From Mesorhizobium sp. B2-8-5 (GTDB taxonomy: Bacteria; Pseudomonadota; Alphaproteobacteria; Rhizobiales; Rhizobiaceae), in contig NZ_CP083951.1 of the NCBI RefSeq assembly GCF_006440675.2, forward strand, positions 3,815,501 to 3,879,500: a stretch of DNA of 64,000 bases. Reading direction: 5' to 3'. Under the pieces are notes generated by a model that was given only the letters and a program-made list of their open reading frames with translations, ran no database searches and had not been told where the DNA came from. Within the stretch, counting starts at the first letter, position 1; each line of letters starts with the position of its first letter. A program made the translations under genes and the position numbers. Shown here piece after piece: positions 52,650-61,645 of this stretch.

Positions 52650-52828
52650 AGGCGTGCCCTTTTCAGATGCCTGATATGAGCCGTCAAGCCATGTTTCGGA
52701 TCGGGACCGCCGTCCTGCTCCCTTCGCGGTGCAGATTTAATATTAGTGATGTTTAAAATACCAGTTTCTCCAAACCGATCTCATTAGCGTTTGTCTGCGA
52801 GCATATTGCCGGCTTTGATGGTGGAACC

Positions 52829-53056
52829 ATGCGTGGGGCAGGCTGGATCAGAGGGCTACGGGAGGCGGAGGCGCGGCAGCTGCGCTCCGAGATCGATCGG
52901 CTCGAGCGGGGGCTGATCGAGGCCGCCAATTCGAAGGCCAAATGGAACCTGCATGAAGTCGCGCACACGCTGCGCTGGCAAAAAGCGCGGCTGCGGCGGC
53001 TGGAGGAATGCCTCGAGGCGATGCCGGAGGGAAAGACCGTCTCGCGCCGATCCTGA
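52829..53056 (+). CDS. Possible small coiled-coil protein
   Basis: A 75-residue frame from ATG 52829 to TGA 53056. It is rich in R/E/L heptads (AEARQLRSEIDRLERGLIEA, then WQKARLRRLEECLEAMPEGK), suggesting a coiled coil. Weak ribosome-binding site (GGTGGAACC). No family recognised. Coding is moderately supported by codon bias (mostly G/C third positions). Confidence 0.5.
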   Translation: MRGAGWIRGLREAEARQLRSEIDRLERGLIEAANSKAKWNLHEVAHTLRWQKARLRRLEECLEAMPEGKTVSRRS

Positions 53057-53300
53057 CCGGTCGCCCGCAACCTTTCGGCGAAGCATATCAGCCATGTTCG
53101 TCCGCAAGGTGGCAAAGTGGCGCGATCGCGGAATTACGGATTGCTGAAGGAGCGCTAGGTTTGGCCACGCGGCGGATCGATCCGCCGAGGCCGGCGTCTA
53201 TCAGGCCCCTACCCATTCCCCCGCCCCCTGCGGGCGCCGGCCACCTGAATTTTCAAGAGATGCAGGAGGGGTGTTCCGCATCGTCGCGGCGTCGCAAGCC
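53057..53300. other. Non-coding stretch between small ORF and outer-membrane gene
   Basis: It holds GC-rich segments (GGCGGATCGATCCGCC around 53171-53186 is a near-perfect palindrome) and no convincing gene. It is at the 3' side of the outer-membrane gene. Confidence 0.5.
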
Positions 53301-53966
53301 TCAGAACTTATAGCTGAAATTCACGCCAAGCGTCTGCAGCTTCACGTCCTGATCGCGGTCGGCGAAGGTGTCCGGCGCATCGAAATGCTCCTTGCCGAAA
53401 TCGTAGTAGCGGTATTGCGCGCCGACGACGACATTGTTGGTCAGGGCATAGTCGACGCCGGCGCCGAGCGTCCAGCCGGTGCTGGTGCGGGTTCGGGCAA
53501 AGGCCGAGCCTGCCGCCTGCGACGTCTCGATGCCGGCGAAAGCGATGCCGCCGATGCCATAGATCAGCACGCGATCCATTGCGTAACCCGCCTTGGCATT
53601 GATCGATCCGAACCACTTGACGTCGGTGCCGAATGTGTTTCCCGGCCCGGCGTCGGCGGTGCCGTCGATCGAGGCGTAGTTGAGATCGGCCTCGGCGCCG
53701 ATCACAGCCTGGTCGAACTGCCAGAGCCCCGCGACATGGCCGCCGACGAAACCGCCGTCGATGTCGGGCTTCACCGAAAACGGGCCGCCATCGTCGCCGG
53801 TGATTTCGGACCGGCCCCAGCCATAGCCGGCCTGCACGCCGGCATAATAGCCGGTCCAGTCGAAGCCGGCTGCGGTCATCGGCAGATCGCTACCCAGATC
53901 CGCCGCCCGGGCAGATCCGGACAGCAGGGCAAGAAAGCCAGCACTGGCGAACGTCAGTCGACGCAT
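53301..53966 (-). CDS. Outer-membrane beta-barrel protein (Omp25/31-like)
   Basis: A 221-residue protein. A signal peptide (MRRLTFASAGFLALLSGSAR, then AA) is followed by beta strands of alternating polarity: 'FDWTGYYAGVQAGYGWGRSE', 'GFVGGHVAGLWQFDQAVIGA', 'DVKWFGSINAKAGYAMDRVL', ending 'KLQTLGVNFSYKF' (C-terminal F). This is the eight-stranded porin-like Omp25/31 family of Brucella and rhizobia. Role: outer-membrane structure. ATG 53966 has CGGAG upstream. Confidence 0.92.
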   Translation of the reverse strand: MRRLTFASAGFLALLSGSARAADLGSDLPMTAAGFDWTGYYAGVQAGYGWGRSEITGDDGGPFSVKPDIDGGFVGGHVAGLWQFDQAVIGAEADLNYASIDGTADAGPGNTFGTDVKWFGSINAKAGYAMDRVLIYGIGGIAFAGIETSQAAGSAFARTRTSTGWTLGAGVDYALTNNVVVGAQYRYYDFGKEHFDAPDTFADRDQDVKLQTLGVNFSYKF

Positions 53967-54124
53967 CGAGCGCTCCGAAATGGCGGTTTCGAACAACTCC
54001 TCGCAACAGACTAGCTCCATTCGCCACGAAACGGAATTGCATCTCTGCAACAGTGGTTTACGACCTGACGCTCTGGCTCCGGACGCCGACATTTGCCAAA
54101 GTGGCCCATGTAGAGGACTCGCCG

Positions 54125-55942
54125 ATGACGAACGCCAAGCCGACAAGCGCCGCAAAGCCAAAGCCGTGGACGGAGGTGGCGACACATCTGGTCGACGTCG
54201 CGATGGGCCGAAAGCCGGCCGATCTGGTCATCCGCAACGGTCGCTGGGTGAACGTCCATTCGGGCGAGATCATCCCCGGCACCGATATCGCGATCGCCGC
54301 CGGCCGTTTCGCCTATTGCGGGCCGAACGCCGGTCATGCCATCGGGCAGGGGACGAAGGTCGTCGATGCCGGCGGGCGCTATCTGGTGCCCGGCCTTTGC
54401 GACGCGCACATGCACGTCGAGAGCGGCATGGTGACGGTGACGGAGTTCTGCCGCGCGGTCATCCCGCACGGCACGACCTCGATGTTCATCGACCCGCACG
54501 AGATCGCCAATGTGCTTGGATTGCCGGGCGTGCGGCTGATGCATGACGAGGCGGTCGCGATGCCGATCAACGTGCACGTGCAGATGCCGTCCTGCGTGCC
54601 CTCGGCGCCGGGGCTGGAACATGCCGGCGCCGAATTGACGGTCGCCGACGTGGCCGAGGCCATGACCTGGGAAAACATCATCGGCCTCGGCGAGGTGATG
54701 AATTTCCCGGGCGTCGCCGCCAACGATCCGGTGATGTCGGGCGAGATCGCCGAGACGGTCAAGGCCGGCAAGACGGTCGGTGGGCATTATGCATCGCCTG
54801 ATCTCGGCCTGCCGTTCCATGGCTATGTCGCGGGCGGGGCGGAGGACGACCATGAAGGCACACGTGCCGAGGATGCGATCGCGCGTGTGCGCCAGGGCAT
54901 GAAGGCGATGCTGAGGCTGGGGTCGGCCTGGTACGACGTCGCGGCGCAGATCAAGGCGGTGACGGAAGGCGGCATCGACCCGCGTAGCTTCATCCTGTGC
55001 ACCGATGACAGCCATTCCGGCACGCTCGTGCATGAAGGCCATATGGACCGGGTGGTGCGGCACGCCATCAGCCAGGGCCTGAAGCCGGTGACGGCGATCC
55101 AGATGGCGACGCTCAACACCGCGCAGCATTTCAGGCTGGAGCGCGAGATCGGCTCCATCGCGCCCGGACGGCTCGCCGATCTGCTGATCGTTTCGGACCT
55201 TGCCCAGATGACCATAGACGAGGTCTATGCCCGCGGTGTCCGGCTGGCGAAGGGCGGCAAGCTGGAGATCGACATTGCGGCCTATGACTATCCGCAATCG
55301 GCGAAGAACACGGTCAAGCTCGGCAAGAAGCTCGCGGCGAAGGACTTCGACATTCCCGCGCCGCAGGGCGCCAACGAGGTGCGGGCGCGGGTGATCGGCG
55401 TGATCGAGAACCAGGCGCCGACGCGCGCTCTGGAAGCCGACCTGCCGGTTGAGGACGGGCTGGTCGCCATGGATCGCCGCAACGACATCTGCCAGATCGC
55501 CCTGGTCGAGCGGCATCGCGGCACCGGCGGCGTCACCAACGCCTTCGTTTCCGGCTTCGGCTATGTCAAAGACTGCGCGATGGCGTCCAGCGTGGCGCAT
55601 GACGCGCACCACATCATCGTCGTCGGCACCAACAAGGAGGACATGGCTTTGGCCGTCAACCGGCTGAGCGAGGTGGGTGGCGGCGTCGTGCTTTATTCTA
55701 AGGGCGAGGAACTGGCGCTGGTCGAGATGCCGATCGCCGGCCTGATGTCCGACGAACGCGCCGAGATCGTCGCGGCCAAGGCCGAGCAACTGACCGAGGC
55801 GATGCTCAAGGTCGGCTGCTCGCTCAACAACGCCTATATGCAGCACTCGCTGCTGGCGCTGGTGGTTATTCCGGAACTCAGGATCTCGGACGTCGGCCTG
55901 GTCGACGTGACGACGTTCCAGAAGGTCGATCTTTTTATCTAG
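54125..55942 (+). CDS. ade: Adenine deaminase
   Basis: A 605-residue amidohydrolase. The metal site motifs are CDAHMHVESGMVTVTEFCRA (HxH), 'IDPHEIANVLGLPG', 'CTDDSHSG', and the adenine-deaminase C-terminal domain follows (GFGYVKDCAMASSVAHDAHH with NIIVVGTN-like). It converts adenine to hypoxanthine and ammonia in purine salvage, and is metal-dependent (Mn/Fe). ATG 54125 is used; the frame is open farther upstream but not family-like. The Omp gene is divergent. Confidence 0.94.
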   Translation: MTNAKPTSAAKPKPWTEVATHLVDVAMGRKPADLVIRNGRWVNVHSGEIIPGTDIAIAAGRFAYCGPNAGHAIGQGTKVVDAGGRYLVPGLCDAHMHVESGMVTVTEFCRAVIPHGTTSMFIDPHEIANVLGLPGVRLMHDEAVAMPINVHVQMPSCVPSAPGLEHAGAELTVADVAEAMTWENIIGLGEVMNFPGVAANDPVMSGEIAETVKAGKTVGGHYASPDLGLPFHGYVAGGAEDDHEGTRAEDAIARVRQGMKAMLRLGSAWYDVAAQIKAVTEGGIDPRSFILCTDDSHSGTLVHEGHMDRVVRHAISQGLKPVTAIQMATLNTAQHFRLEREIGSIAPGRLADLLIVSDLAQMTIDEVYARGVRLAKGGKLEIDIAAYDYPQSAKNTVKLGKKLAAKDFDIPAPQGANEVRARVIGVIENQAPTRALEADLPVEDGLVAMDRRNDICQIALVERHRGTGGVTNAFVSGFGYVKDCAMASSVAHDAHHIIVVGTNKEDMALAVNRLSEVGGGVVLYSKGEELALVEMPIAGLMSDERAEIVAAKAEQLTEAMLKVGCSLNNAYMQHSLLALVVIPELRISDVGLVDVTTFQKVDLFI

Positions 55943-55948
55943 GGCAAG

Positions 55949-57112
55949 TCATCCGCCGGTGGCGACGGTCAGCACCTTGAACGGCGTGGTGATGACGACC
56001 TCCGCCACGGAGCCGACCGCCTTGCCGAGGCCCTGGCCGATATTGTTGAGCTGCGCCGGGTCGGGCTCGTCCGAAGCAAGCCCGGCCGGCGTGCGCAGCC
56101 GGTTGCCCAGCAGTTGCACCAGGATCGGGTTGTCGGCGAATTTGGCATGGTTCAGGCCGCCGTCGCCGCCCTTGGCTTGGGTCAGGTCGACGACCGTTAC
56201 GCCATAATTGGCGAGATCGGCCGCGTTGCCGTAGTCGCCGACGCGCGGCTTGTCGCCGGAAATGAAGCTCGACAGCTTCAGCGCCCGGTCGTCGCCCGAA
56301 AGCAGGATGGCGAAGGGCTTGTCGGGCTTGCCGTAGCGGATCATCTGCTTCTTGAAGACATCGACGTCGATGTCGGGCGAGGCGAGGATGACGTAGCCGA
56401 GCTTGCCATTGAGATCGCGGTCGCCGGTGATGGCGAGCTGGCGCAGCGCTTCCATCGTCAGCCAGGTGCCCATCGAATGGGCGATGATGTCGATGCTCTT
56501 GACCTTCGTCTTGGCAAGCATCCGCAGCGTCGCCTCGAGGTCGTCGCGCGCGGCGGTCGAACTGTCCTTGTCGTAGATGTAGCCGGTCGCCTTGGCGCTC
56601 GACGCCCATGAGAACAGCACCGGCGTACCCGGATATTTGGTGTCGTGCGCGATCTGCGTGATGCGGTAGATGCCGTCGTCAAAACCGTTGTTGAAGCCGT
56701 GCACGAACACCAAGGCGCGGTCGCCGCGCATAGAAATGTCGGCGCCGACCGCCTTGGCGAATTGCCGCGCGTCGCCATAGTGGACGACATCGGTGGCGGT
56801 GAACTGCTTGGCCGGGTTAGAGTCGGCCGAGCCCTTGGCGCGCTCGATCGCGCCGACCTGATGGATCTTCGGCACGGTGACGTCGACGCGGGCATAGAGG
56901 GTGGTCAGCGAACGGTCGCCGTCGAAGACCTGGCGCGGATCCTTGGTCGCCTGCTGGCGGGTCGTGGCGACGAAGATCTCGTGTGTGCCGGCTATGTCGG
57001 AGGCAGACGCCGCGACCGCCTTGCGGTTGAGCAGGTCGTGCGTGGGACCGGCGCAGCCGGCGAGGGCGAGCGTGAAGGCAAGGCCGACAACGATCTTCAC
57101 ATGCACAGTCAC
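55949..57112 (-). CDS. Lipoprotein alpha/beta hydrolase, DUF900 (paralog 1)
   Basis: A 387-residue protein. The signal 'VVGLAFTLALAGCAG' has a lipobox (LAGC), so it is a predicted lipoprotein. The hydrolase domain has 'RALVFVHGFNNGFDDGIYRI', nucleophile 'DIIAHSMGTWLTMEALRQLA' and 'VVDLTQAKG' region, a DUF900 pattern. Starting GTG 57112 has GGGGGAT about 6 bases upstream; other in-frame GTGs follow. It is clearly homologous to the next gene along nearly its whole length. Substrate unknown. Confidence 0.85.
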   Translation of the reverse strand: MTVHVKIVVGLAFTLALAGCAGPTHDLLNRKAVAASASDIAGTHEIFVATTRQQATKDPRQVFDGDRSLTTLYARVDVTVPKIHQVGAIERAKGSADSNPAKQFTATDVVHYGDARQFAKAVGADISMRGDRALVFVHGFNNGFDDGIYRITQIAHDTKYPGTPVLFSWASSAKATGYIYDKDSSTAARDDLEATLRMLAKTKVKSIDIIAHSMGTWLTMEALRQLAITGDRDLNGKLGYVILASPDIDVDVFKKQMIRYGKPDKPFAILLSGDDRALKLSSFISGDKPRVGDYGNAADLANYGVTVVDLTQAKGGDGGLNHAKFADNPILVQLLGNRLRTPAGLASDEPDPAQLNNIGQGLGKAVGSVAEVVITTPFKVLTVATGG

Positions 57113-57218
57113 CCGGGATCCCCCAAGGGCGGCAACCTCTCTTGCTACTCCGATAAAGCCAGAGAGCGGCCGGGTCCAGTTCAAAGTCCCTACGGGCGCG
57201 GAACCCGCACCGATACGG

Positions 57219-58295
57219 TTACTGCGCAGCCAACTGACGGATGCGGTCCGTCACATCACGATCGCTGGCAAAGCCATCATCCTCGCGCAGACGCTGTCCG
57301 ATCATCTGCACCATCATCGGGTTGTCGGCGAATTTGGTGTGGTTGAAGCTGTCAGCGCCCTTGACCTTGGAAAGGTCGACCACGGTGACGCCGTAGGAGG
57401 CGAGATCGGCGGCATCCCGATAATCGCCGACGCGCGGCCGCGAGCCGGCGATCAGGCCGGAGAGCCTCAGCGCCCGGTCGTCGTCCGACAGGAGCAGGAT
57501 GAAGGGCTTGTCCGGCTTGCCATAGCGGCGCATCTGGCTCTTGAAGACGTCGACATCGATGTCGGGCGAGGCGAGCACGACGTCGCCGAGCTTGCCGCTG
57601 AGATCGCGGTCGCCGGTGATGGCGAGTTGGCGCAGCGTCTCCATCGTCACCCAGGTTCCCATCGAATGGGCGACGATGTCGATGCGCCGGGCGCCCGTCT
57701 GCGCCAGCATCCGCAACGTCACTTCCAGCTGGTCGCGGGCGGCGGCGGCGCTTTCCTTGTCATAGACATAGTCCGTGGTCTTTGCGCCGGAAGCCCAGGA
57801 GAACAGCACCGGCGTCCCCGGATAGCCGGAATCGTGGACGATCTGGGTCAGTCGGTAGACGGCGTCGTCGAAGCCGGTGTTGTAGCCGTGGACGAAAACC
57901 ATGACGCGGCCGCCGCGGGCGTCGATGTCGGCGTTGAGGGCGCTGGCGAATTTCGGCTGCGTGTCATAGCCGACGACTTCGGAGGCCATGAAATACTTCG
58001 TCGGGTCGTTCGACTTGCCGCGCGAACGGCGTTCGATCTGGCCAGTCTGGTGAATGGGGGGAACGGTGACGTTGACACGTGCATAGTTGAGCGTCGCCGA
58101 GCGTTCGCCGTCAAAAACCCTGTTCGGGTCGTCGGAGCGCTTGCGGGTCGTGGCGATGAAGATCGAGTGGTTGCCGGCGATCTCGGTCGCCGTCGTCGGC
58201 ACGACGACGCTGCCCAGGATTTCCTGCGTCTGGTGGCCCGCGCAGCCTGCTATCAGCAGGGCAAGGGCAATGATCAGAATTGTCTTCAACCGCAC
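57219..58295 (-). CDS. Lipoprotein alpha/beta hydrolase, DUF900 (paralog 2)
   Basis: A 358-residue protein. The signal MRLKTILIIALALLIAGCAG carries a lipobox (IAGC). 'GRVMVFVHGYNTGFDDAVYR', 'RRIDIVAHSMGTWVTMETLR', 'LAITGDRDLSGKLGDVVLAS' and 'DKPFILLLSDDDRALRLSGL' align with paralog 1. It is a DUF900 hydrolase, probably anchored in the periplasm. Tandem orientation and high similarity indicate a local duplication; 106 bases separate the two. It is divergent from ilvA. Confidence 0.88.
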   Translation of the reverse strand: MRLKTILIIALALLIAGCAGHQTQEILGSVVVPTTATEIAGNHSIFIATTRKRSDDPNRVFDGERSATLNYARVNVTVPPIHQTGQIERRSRGKSNDPTKYFMASEVVGYDTQPKFASALNADIDARGGRVMVFVHGYNTGFDDAVYRLTQIVHDSGYPGTPVLFSWASGAKTTDYVYDKESAAAARDQLEVTLRMLAQTGARRIDIVAHSMGTWVTMETLRQLAITGDRDLSGKLGDVVLASPDIDVDVFKSQMRRYGKPDKPFILLLSDDDRALRLSGLIAGSRPRVGDYRDAADLASYGVTVVDLSKVKGADSFNHTKFADNPMMVQMIGQRLREDDGFASDRDVTDRIRQLAAQ

Positions 58296-58528
58296 GTCGA
58301 CACTTTCACTGGCAATTCCATTCCGGCCACGATTGGCCGTCCACCTCCGCGGAAACCTCCCGGACAGCCGAAGTGCGGCTAAAGTAAGTCGTGCCCAGCG
58401 GAAATTGGCTCAGCGCCAGGCGGCGGCCATCGCACTGTTGCGCGAAAGCCAAAACGGCGGCAGGAAGATTGCCGGCACGGGTCATTGCCATTCTGCCGCG
58501 TGCCAACTGTCGAAACGAGGGACTTTCA

Positions 58529-59785
58529 GTGAACAGCTTTTCCGCCCGCGTTGCCGTGGCCGCCGAAGCGATCCGCGGAATCTTCACGGAAACGCCGCTG
58601 CAGGAGAACGACTATCTGTCGAAGAAGACAGGCGCCCGCATCCTTTTGAAGCGCGAGGACCTGACGCCGGTGCGTTCCTACAAGATCAGGGGCGCCTTCA
58701 ACTTCTTCCGCAAGGCGCTCGCCGCCGGCAACAATGCCGAGCTGTTCGTCTGCGCCTCGGCAGGCAATCACGCCCAGGGCTTTGCCTTCGTCTGCCGCCA
58801 TTTCGGCAAGAAGGGCGTCGTGTTCATGCCGGTGACGACGCCGCAGCAGAAGATCGACAAGACGCGGCTGTTCGGTGGCGATTTCGTCGAAATCAGGCTG
58901 GTCGGCGACTTCTTCGACGATTGCTATCGCGCCGCCTTCGAATTCACGGAAGCCGCTGGCGCGCATATGGTGCCGCCCTTCGACCACAAGGACATCATCG
59001 AGGGCCAGGCGACGGTCGCTTACGAGATCGCGGCCCAGATGCCGAGCGCCCGCGTGCCCGACATCGTCATGCTGCCGGTCGGCGGTGGCGGACTGGCTGC
59101 CGGGGTGACGCATTATTTCGCCGATCAGCATCGCGATCCGCGCTTCGTGTTCTGCGAGCCGGCGGGCGCGCCAAGCCTGCGTGAGAGCCTTGCCGGCGGC
59201 AAGCGGGTCAAGCTCGCCAAGGTCGACAATTTCGTCGACGGCGCCGCGGTGGCCGAGATCGGCCGGGAGCCGTTGCGCCATCTCAAGGACTTCACCGCCG
59301 ATGCCGTCCGCCTCGTCCCGGAGAACCGGCTCTGCGCCACCATGATCGAGATGCTCAATGTCGAGGGCGTCGTGCTGGAGCCCGCCGGAGCGCTGGCGAT
59401 CGACGCGCTCAAGGATTTTTCACGCAAGGAGATCAGGGGCAAGACCATCGTCGCTGTCGTCTCCGGCGGCAATTTCGATTTCGAGCGGCTGCCGGACATA
59501 AAGGAGAGGGCGCTGCGCTTCGAGGGGCTGAAAAAGTATTTCATTATCCGCTTCCCGCAACGACCGGGCGCGCTGCGCGATTTCCTCGAAATGCTCGGCC
59601 CCGACGACGACATCGCCCGCTTCGAGTATCTGAAAAAGTCGGCGCGCAATTTCGGTTCGGTGCTGATCGGCATCGAAACCAAGGACCGGCGTAATTTCGA
59701 CCTGCTGAAGGCCAATTTCGACGCCGAAGGCGTGCAATATCAGGATATCACCGACAACGAGACGCTGGCGGGGTTCATCATATGA
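58529..59785 (+). CDS. ilvA: Threonine ammonia-lyase (threonine deaminase)
   Basis: A 418-residue PLP enzyme. K52 in SYKIRGAFNFFR is the PLP lysine; 'CASAGNHAQG' and 'LPVGGGGLAAG' are the phosphate-binding and glycine loops. The C-terminal half has a regulatory ACT-like domain (KYFIIRFPQRPGALRDFLEM). It turns threonine into 2-oxobutanoate, the first step to isoleucine. GTG 58529 has GAGG eight bases upstream. The short (~420) form is typical of this group. Confidence 0.95.
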   Translation: MNSFSARVAVAAEAIRGIFTETPLQENDYLSKKTGARILLKREDLTPVRSYKIRGAFNFFRKALAAGNNAELFVCASAGNHAQGFAFVCRHFGKKGVVFMPVTTPQQKIDKTRLFGGDFVEIRLVGDFFDDCYRAAFEFTEAAGAHMVPPFDHKDIIEGQATVAYEIAAQMPSARVPDIVMLPVGGGGLAAGVTHYFADQHRDPRFVFCEPAGAPSLRESLAGGKRVKLAKVDNFVDGAAVAEIGREPLRHLKDFTADAVRLVPENRLCATMIEMLNVEGVVLEPAGALAIDALKDFSRKEIRGKTIVAVVSGGNFDFERLPDIKERALRFEGLKKYFIIRFPQRPGALRDFLEMLGPDDDIARFEYLKKSARNFGSVLIGIETKDRRNFDLLKANFDAEGVQYQDITDNETLAGFII

Positions 59786-60342
59786 GCGCAAAAACAAGCA
59801 CGGTCTTCGTCGCGCTGTTTTCCGGCATCAATGTCGGCGGCAACCGCATCGTCAAGATGGCGGAGCTCAAGGCCTTCTTCGAAAGCCTCGGTTTCGCCGA
59901 CGTCGCGACCTATGTGCAGAGCGGCAATGTCGTGTTCTGGGCGAAGAAGGAAGATGCGACGACGCTGACCAGGAAGATCGAGGCGGCCTTCGAGAAGAAA
60001 TGGGGCTTTCATTCGCGCATCATGGTGCGTGATGCCGGCTGGTTCGAGCGGCTGGTGAAGGACAATCCCTATCCCGAGATCGCCGGTGAGCCGACCAAGC
60101 TCCATGCCTATGCGCTGGAGCGCGAGCCGACCGCCGAGGAGACGCAGCGGCTCGCCGACAAATGCACCGGCCCCGAACGCTTCGAGATCAAGGGCGACGT
60201 GCTTTACCTGCATGCGCCGGACGGGCTCGGCAAATCGGTCTTCGCCAATCTCATTGCGCGCACGCTGAAGGTGCCGGGCACGGCACGCAACTGGCGCAGT
60301 GTGATGGCGCTGCTCGAAATGGCCGGCAAGGCCGGCGGCTGA
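59782..60342 (+). CDS. DUF1697 family protein
   Basis: A 186-residue protein. VFVALFSGINVGGNRIVKMA, then ELKAFFESLGFADVATYVQS and GNVVF is the DUF1697 signature (L-x-x-G-I-N-V-G-G, Y-x-x-S-G-N). The C-terminal half includes 'RNWRSVMALLEMA' (the T-x-R-N-W-x-T family end). Function unknown. It overlaps the ilvA stop by four bases, so it is coupled. Copy 5 of the palindromic repeat follows its stop. Confidence 0.92.
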   Translation: MSAKTSTVFVALFSGINVGGNRIVKMAELKAFFESLGFADVATYVQSGNVVFWAKKEDATTLTRKIEAAFEKKWGFHSRIMVRDAGWFERLVKDNPYPEIAGEPTKLHAYALEREPTAEETQRLADKCTGPERFEIKGDVLYLHAPDGLGKSVFANLIARTLKVPGTARNWRSVMALLEMAGKAGG

Positions 60343-60353
60343 CCAATCATTGT

Positions 60354-60427
60354 GCGCAATTCCGGACGGAAGGCTACGACGAAGTCGCCGAGCCTTTAAC
60401 CGCGAAGCACTTTTCCTGGAATTGCTT
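60354..60427 (+). repeat. Dispersed palindromic repeat, copy 5 (long form)
   Basis: GCGCAATTCCGGACGGAAGG, an internal CGAAGTCGCCGAGCCT segment, and GCACTTTTCCTGGAATTGCT. Like copy 4 it carries the CGAAG-CGCCGAGCCT insert. It lies between converging genes (DUF1697 and DUF2218). Confidence 0.85.
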
Positions 60428-60433
60428 CGGAAC

Positions 60434-60721
60434 TTAAGCGGCCTTTTGCCAGTCGAAGCTCAATTCCTCGCGGAAGGCGAAGCGCTTGATATGGTCGGCG
60501 ACCACGCTCTCCAGCCGCCCCAGCGAAGCTTCGTCGTCGGCGGCCAGAGCGATGTGCAGGGCCTTGTCGTCGGCGTCCATTACGGTGCGGCCGATCGAGA
60601 GCTGGATGGCGCCGTGCTGCGGGTCGAACTCGACCGGGAATTTATGCGACCAGTGCTTGCAGAGCTGCTGCAGGTAGCGGCTGGCATGTTCGGTGGCGAC
60701 ATCGGCGCGGCTGATCGGCAT
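60434..60721 (-). CDS. DUF2218 family protein
   Basis: A 95-residue protein. ATEHASRYLQQLCKHWSHKF, then DDEASLGRLESVVADHIKRF, then AFREELSFDW is the DUF2218 profile. Function unknown (seen near siderophore and stress genes). Start ATG 60721 has GGAGA within 10 bases upstream (reverse of TTCTCC). Confidence 0.9.
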   Translation of the reverse strand: MPISRADVATEHASRYLQQLCKHWSHKFPVEFDPQHGAIQLSIGRTVMDADDKALHIALAADDEASLGRLESVVADHIKRFAFREELSFDWQKAA

Positions 60722-60850
60722 GAAATTCTCCTGGCGGATGAAGAAACGCCAGCCTGGATGAGGCTGGCGCCAGTTGCAGATAGATAGGCGAGGCCTGGCG
60801 GAATGCCAGAGCGGTCCACCGTTTCGCCGAAACGGCGAACCGCTCTATCT

Positions 60851-60908
60851 CTTTGTTTTGACGCAATTCCGAACGGAAAACCGCCCACATTTTTCCTGGA
60901 ATTGCTCT
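60851..60908 (+). repeat. Dispersed palindromic repeat, copy 6 (short form)
   Basis: TTTGTTTTGACGCAATTCCG, AACGGAAAACC and CATTTTTCCTGGAATTGCTC. Short form close to copy 2. It lies between DUF2218 and gloA. Confidence 0.85.
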
Positions 60909-60945
60909 GGCGGTCGCCGGTCAAATCGGCGTCGGATCGCTGGTC

Positions 60946-61386
60946 TTACCAAGCCCCCGTGTTCGGCATCGAGGCCCATGGTTCGGCCTTGGCCTTGGCC
61001 GGGCCTTTCTGCAGCAGTTCGATCGAGATGCCGTCCGGCGAGCGGATAAACGCCATGTTGCCATCGCGCGGCGGACGATTGATGGTCACGCCATTGTCCA
61101 TCAGCTTCTGGCAGGTGGCGTAGATGTCGTCGACCTCGTAGGCGAGATGGCCGAAATTGCGCCCGCCCTTATAGTCTTCCGGGTCCCAATTGTAGGTCAG
61201 CTCGACCAGCGGCGCCTTTTCGTTGATGCCGCTCTGCTCGTCTTCCGACGCGGCGAGGAAGACAAGCGTGTAGCGGCCTTGCTCGTTCTCGTAGCGGCGC
61301 ACCTCCTTCAGGCCGAGCTTGTTGCAGTAGAAATCGAGCGACTGGTCGATATCGGCGACGCGGACCATTGTGTGCAGGTAACGCAT
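60946..61386 (-). CDS. gloA: Lactoylglutathione lyase (glyoxalase I)
   Basis: A 146-residue VOC-fold protein. [20 protein letters not shown] with 'HT' metal ligand, '[20 protein letters not shown]', '[10 protein letters not shown]' (H) and '[12 protein letters not shown]' (E) give the metal site H-E-H-E of glyoxalase I. It converts the methylglyoxal-glutathione hemithioacetal to S-lactoylglutathione. ATG 61386 has GAGGAAG 8 bases upstream. Confidence 0.95.
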   Translation of the reverse strand: MRYLHTMVRVADIDQSLDFYCNKLGLKEVRRYENEQGRYTLVFLAASEDEQSGINEKAPLVELTYNWDPEDYKGGRNFGHLAYEVDDIYATCQKLMDNGVTINRPPRDGNMAFIRSPDGISIELLQKGPAKAKAEPWASMPNTGAW

Positions 61387-61645
61387 GGCGGCTTCCTCAA
61401 AGTGTTGGGTTGCGGGGCACCATAGGGGCCGTCCGGGGAAAGGGCAATCGTCCGACAATAGCGGCGGCGCGATCGATTTCAGGCCTTGCGATTTCGGATT
61501 CCGGAAGCGCCGGCAAACGACATTTCAGCCTTTCCGGTGCTGAACGGTGAAAAAAGGCACGTCAGCCCTTGCACACCCCGGAAGTCGCAGTGTTAATCTC
61601 TTGGCAAGAATCAGTTGCGGTTCAGTTGAAAAGGGGGGCATTCTT

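Noticed and set aside
53171..53186. GGCGGATCGATCCGCC palindrome as an operator
   Set aside because: It is GC-rich, lies in a 3' intergenic region and could equally be the Omp terminator stem without a T tract; too little support for a regulatory call.
54011..55846. 611-residue minus-strand frame
   Set aside because: It is antisense to adenine deaminase; rich in H/R with no family.
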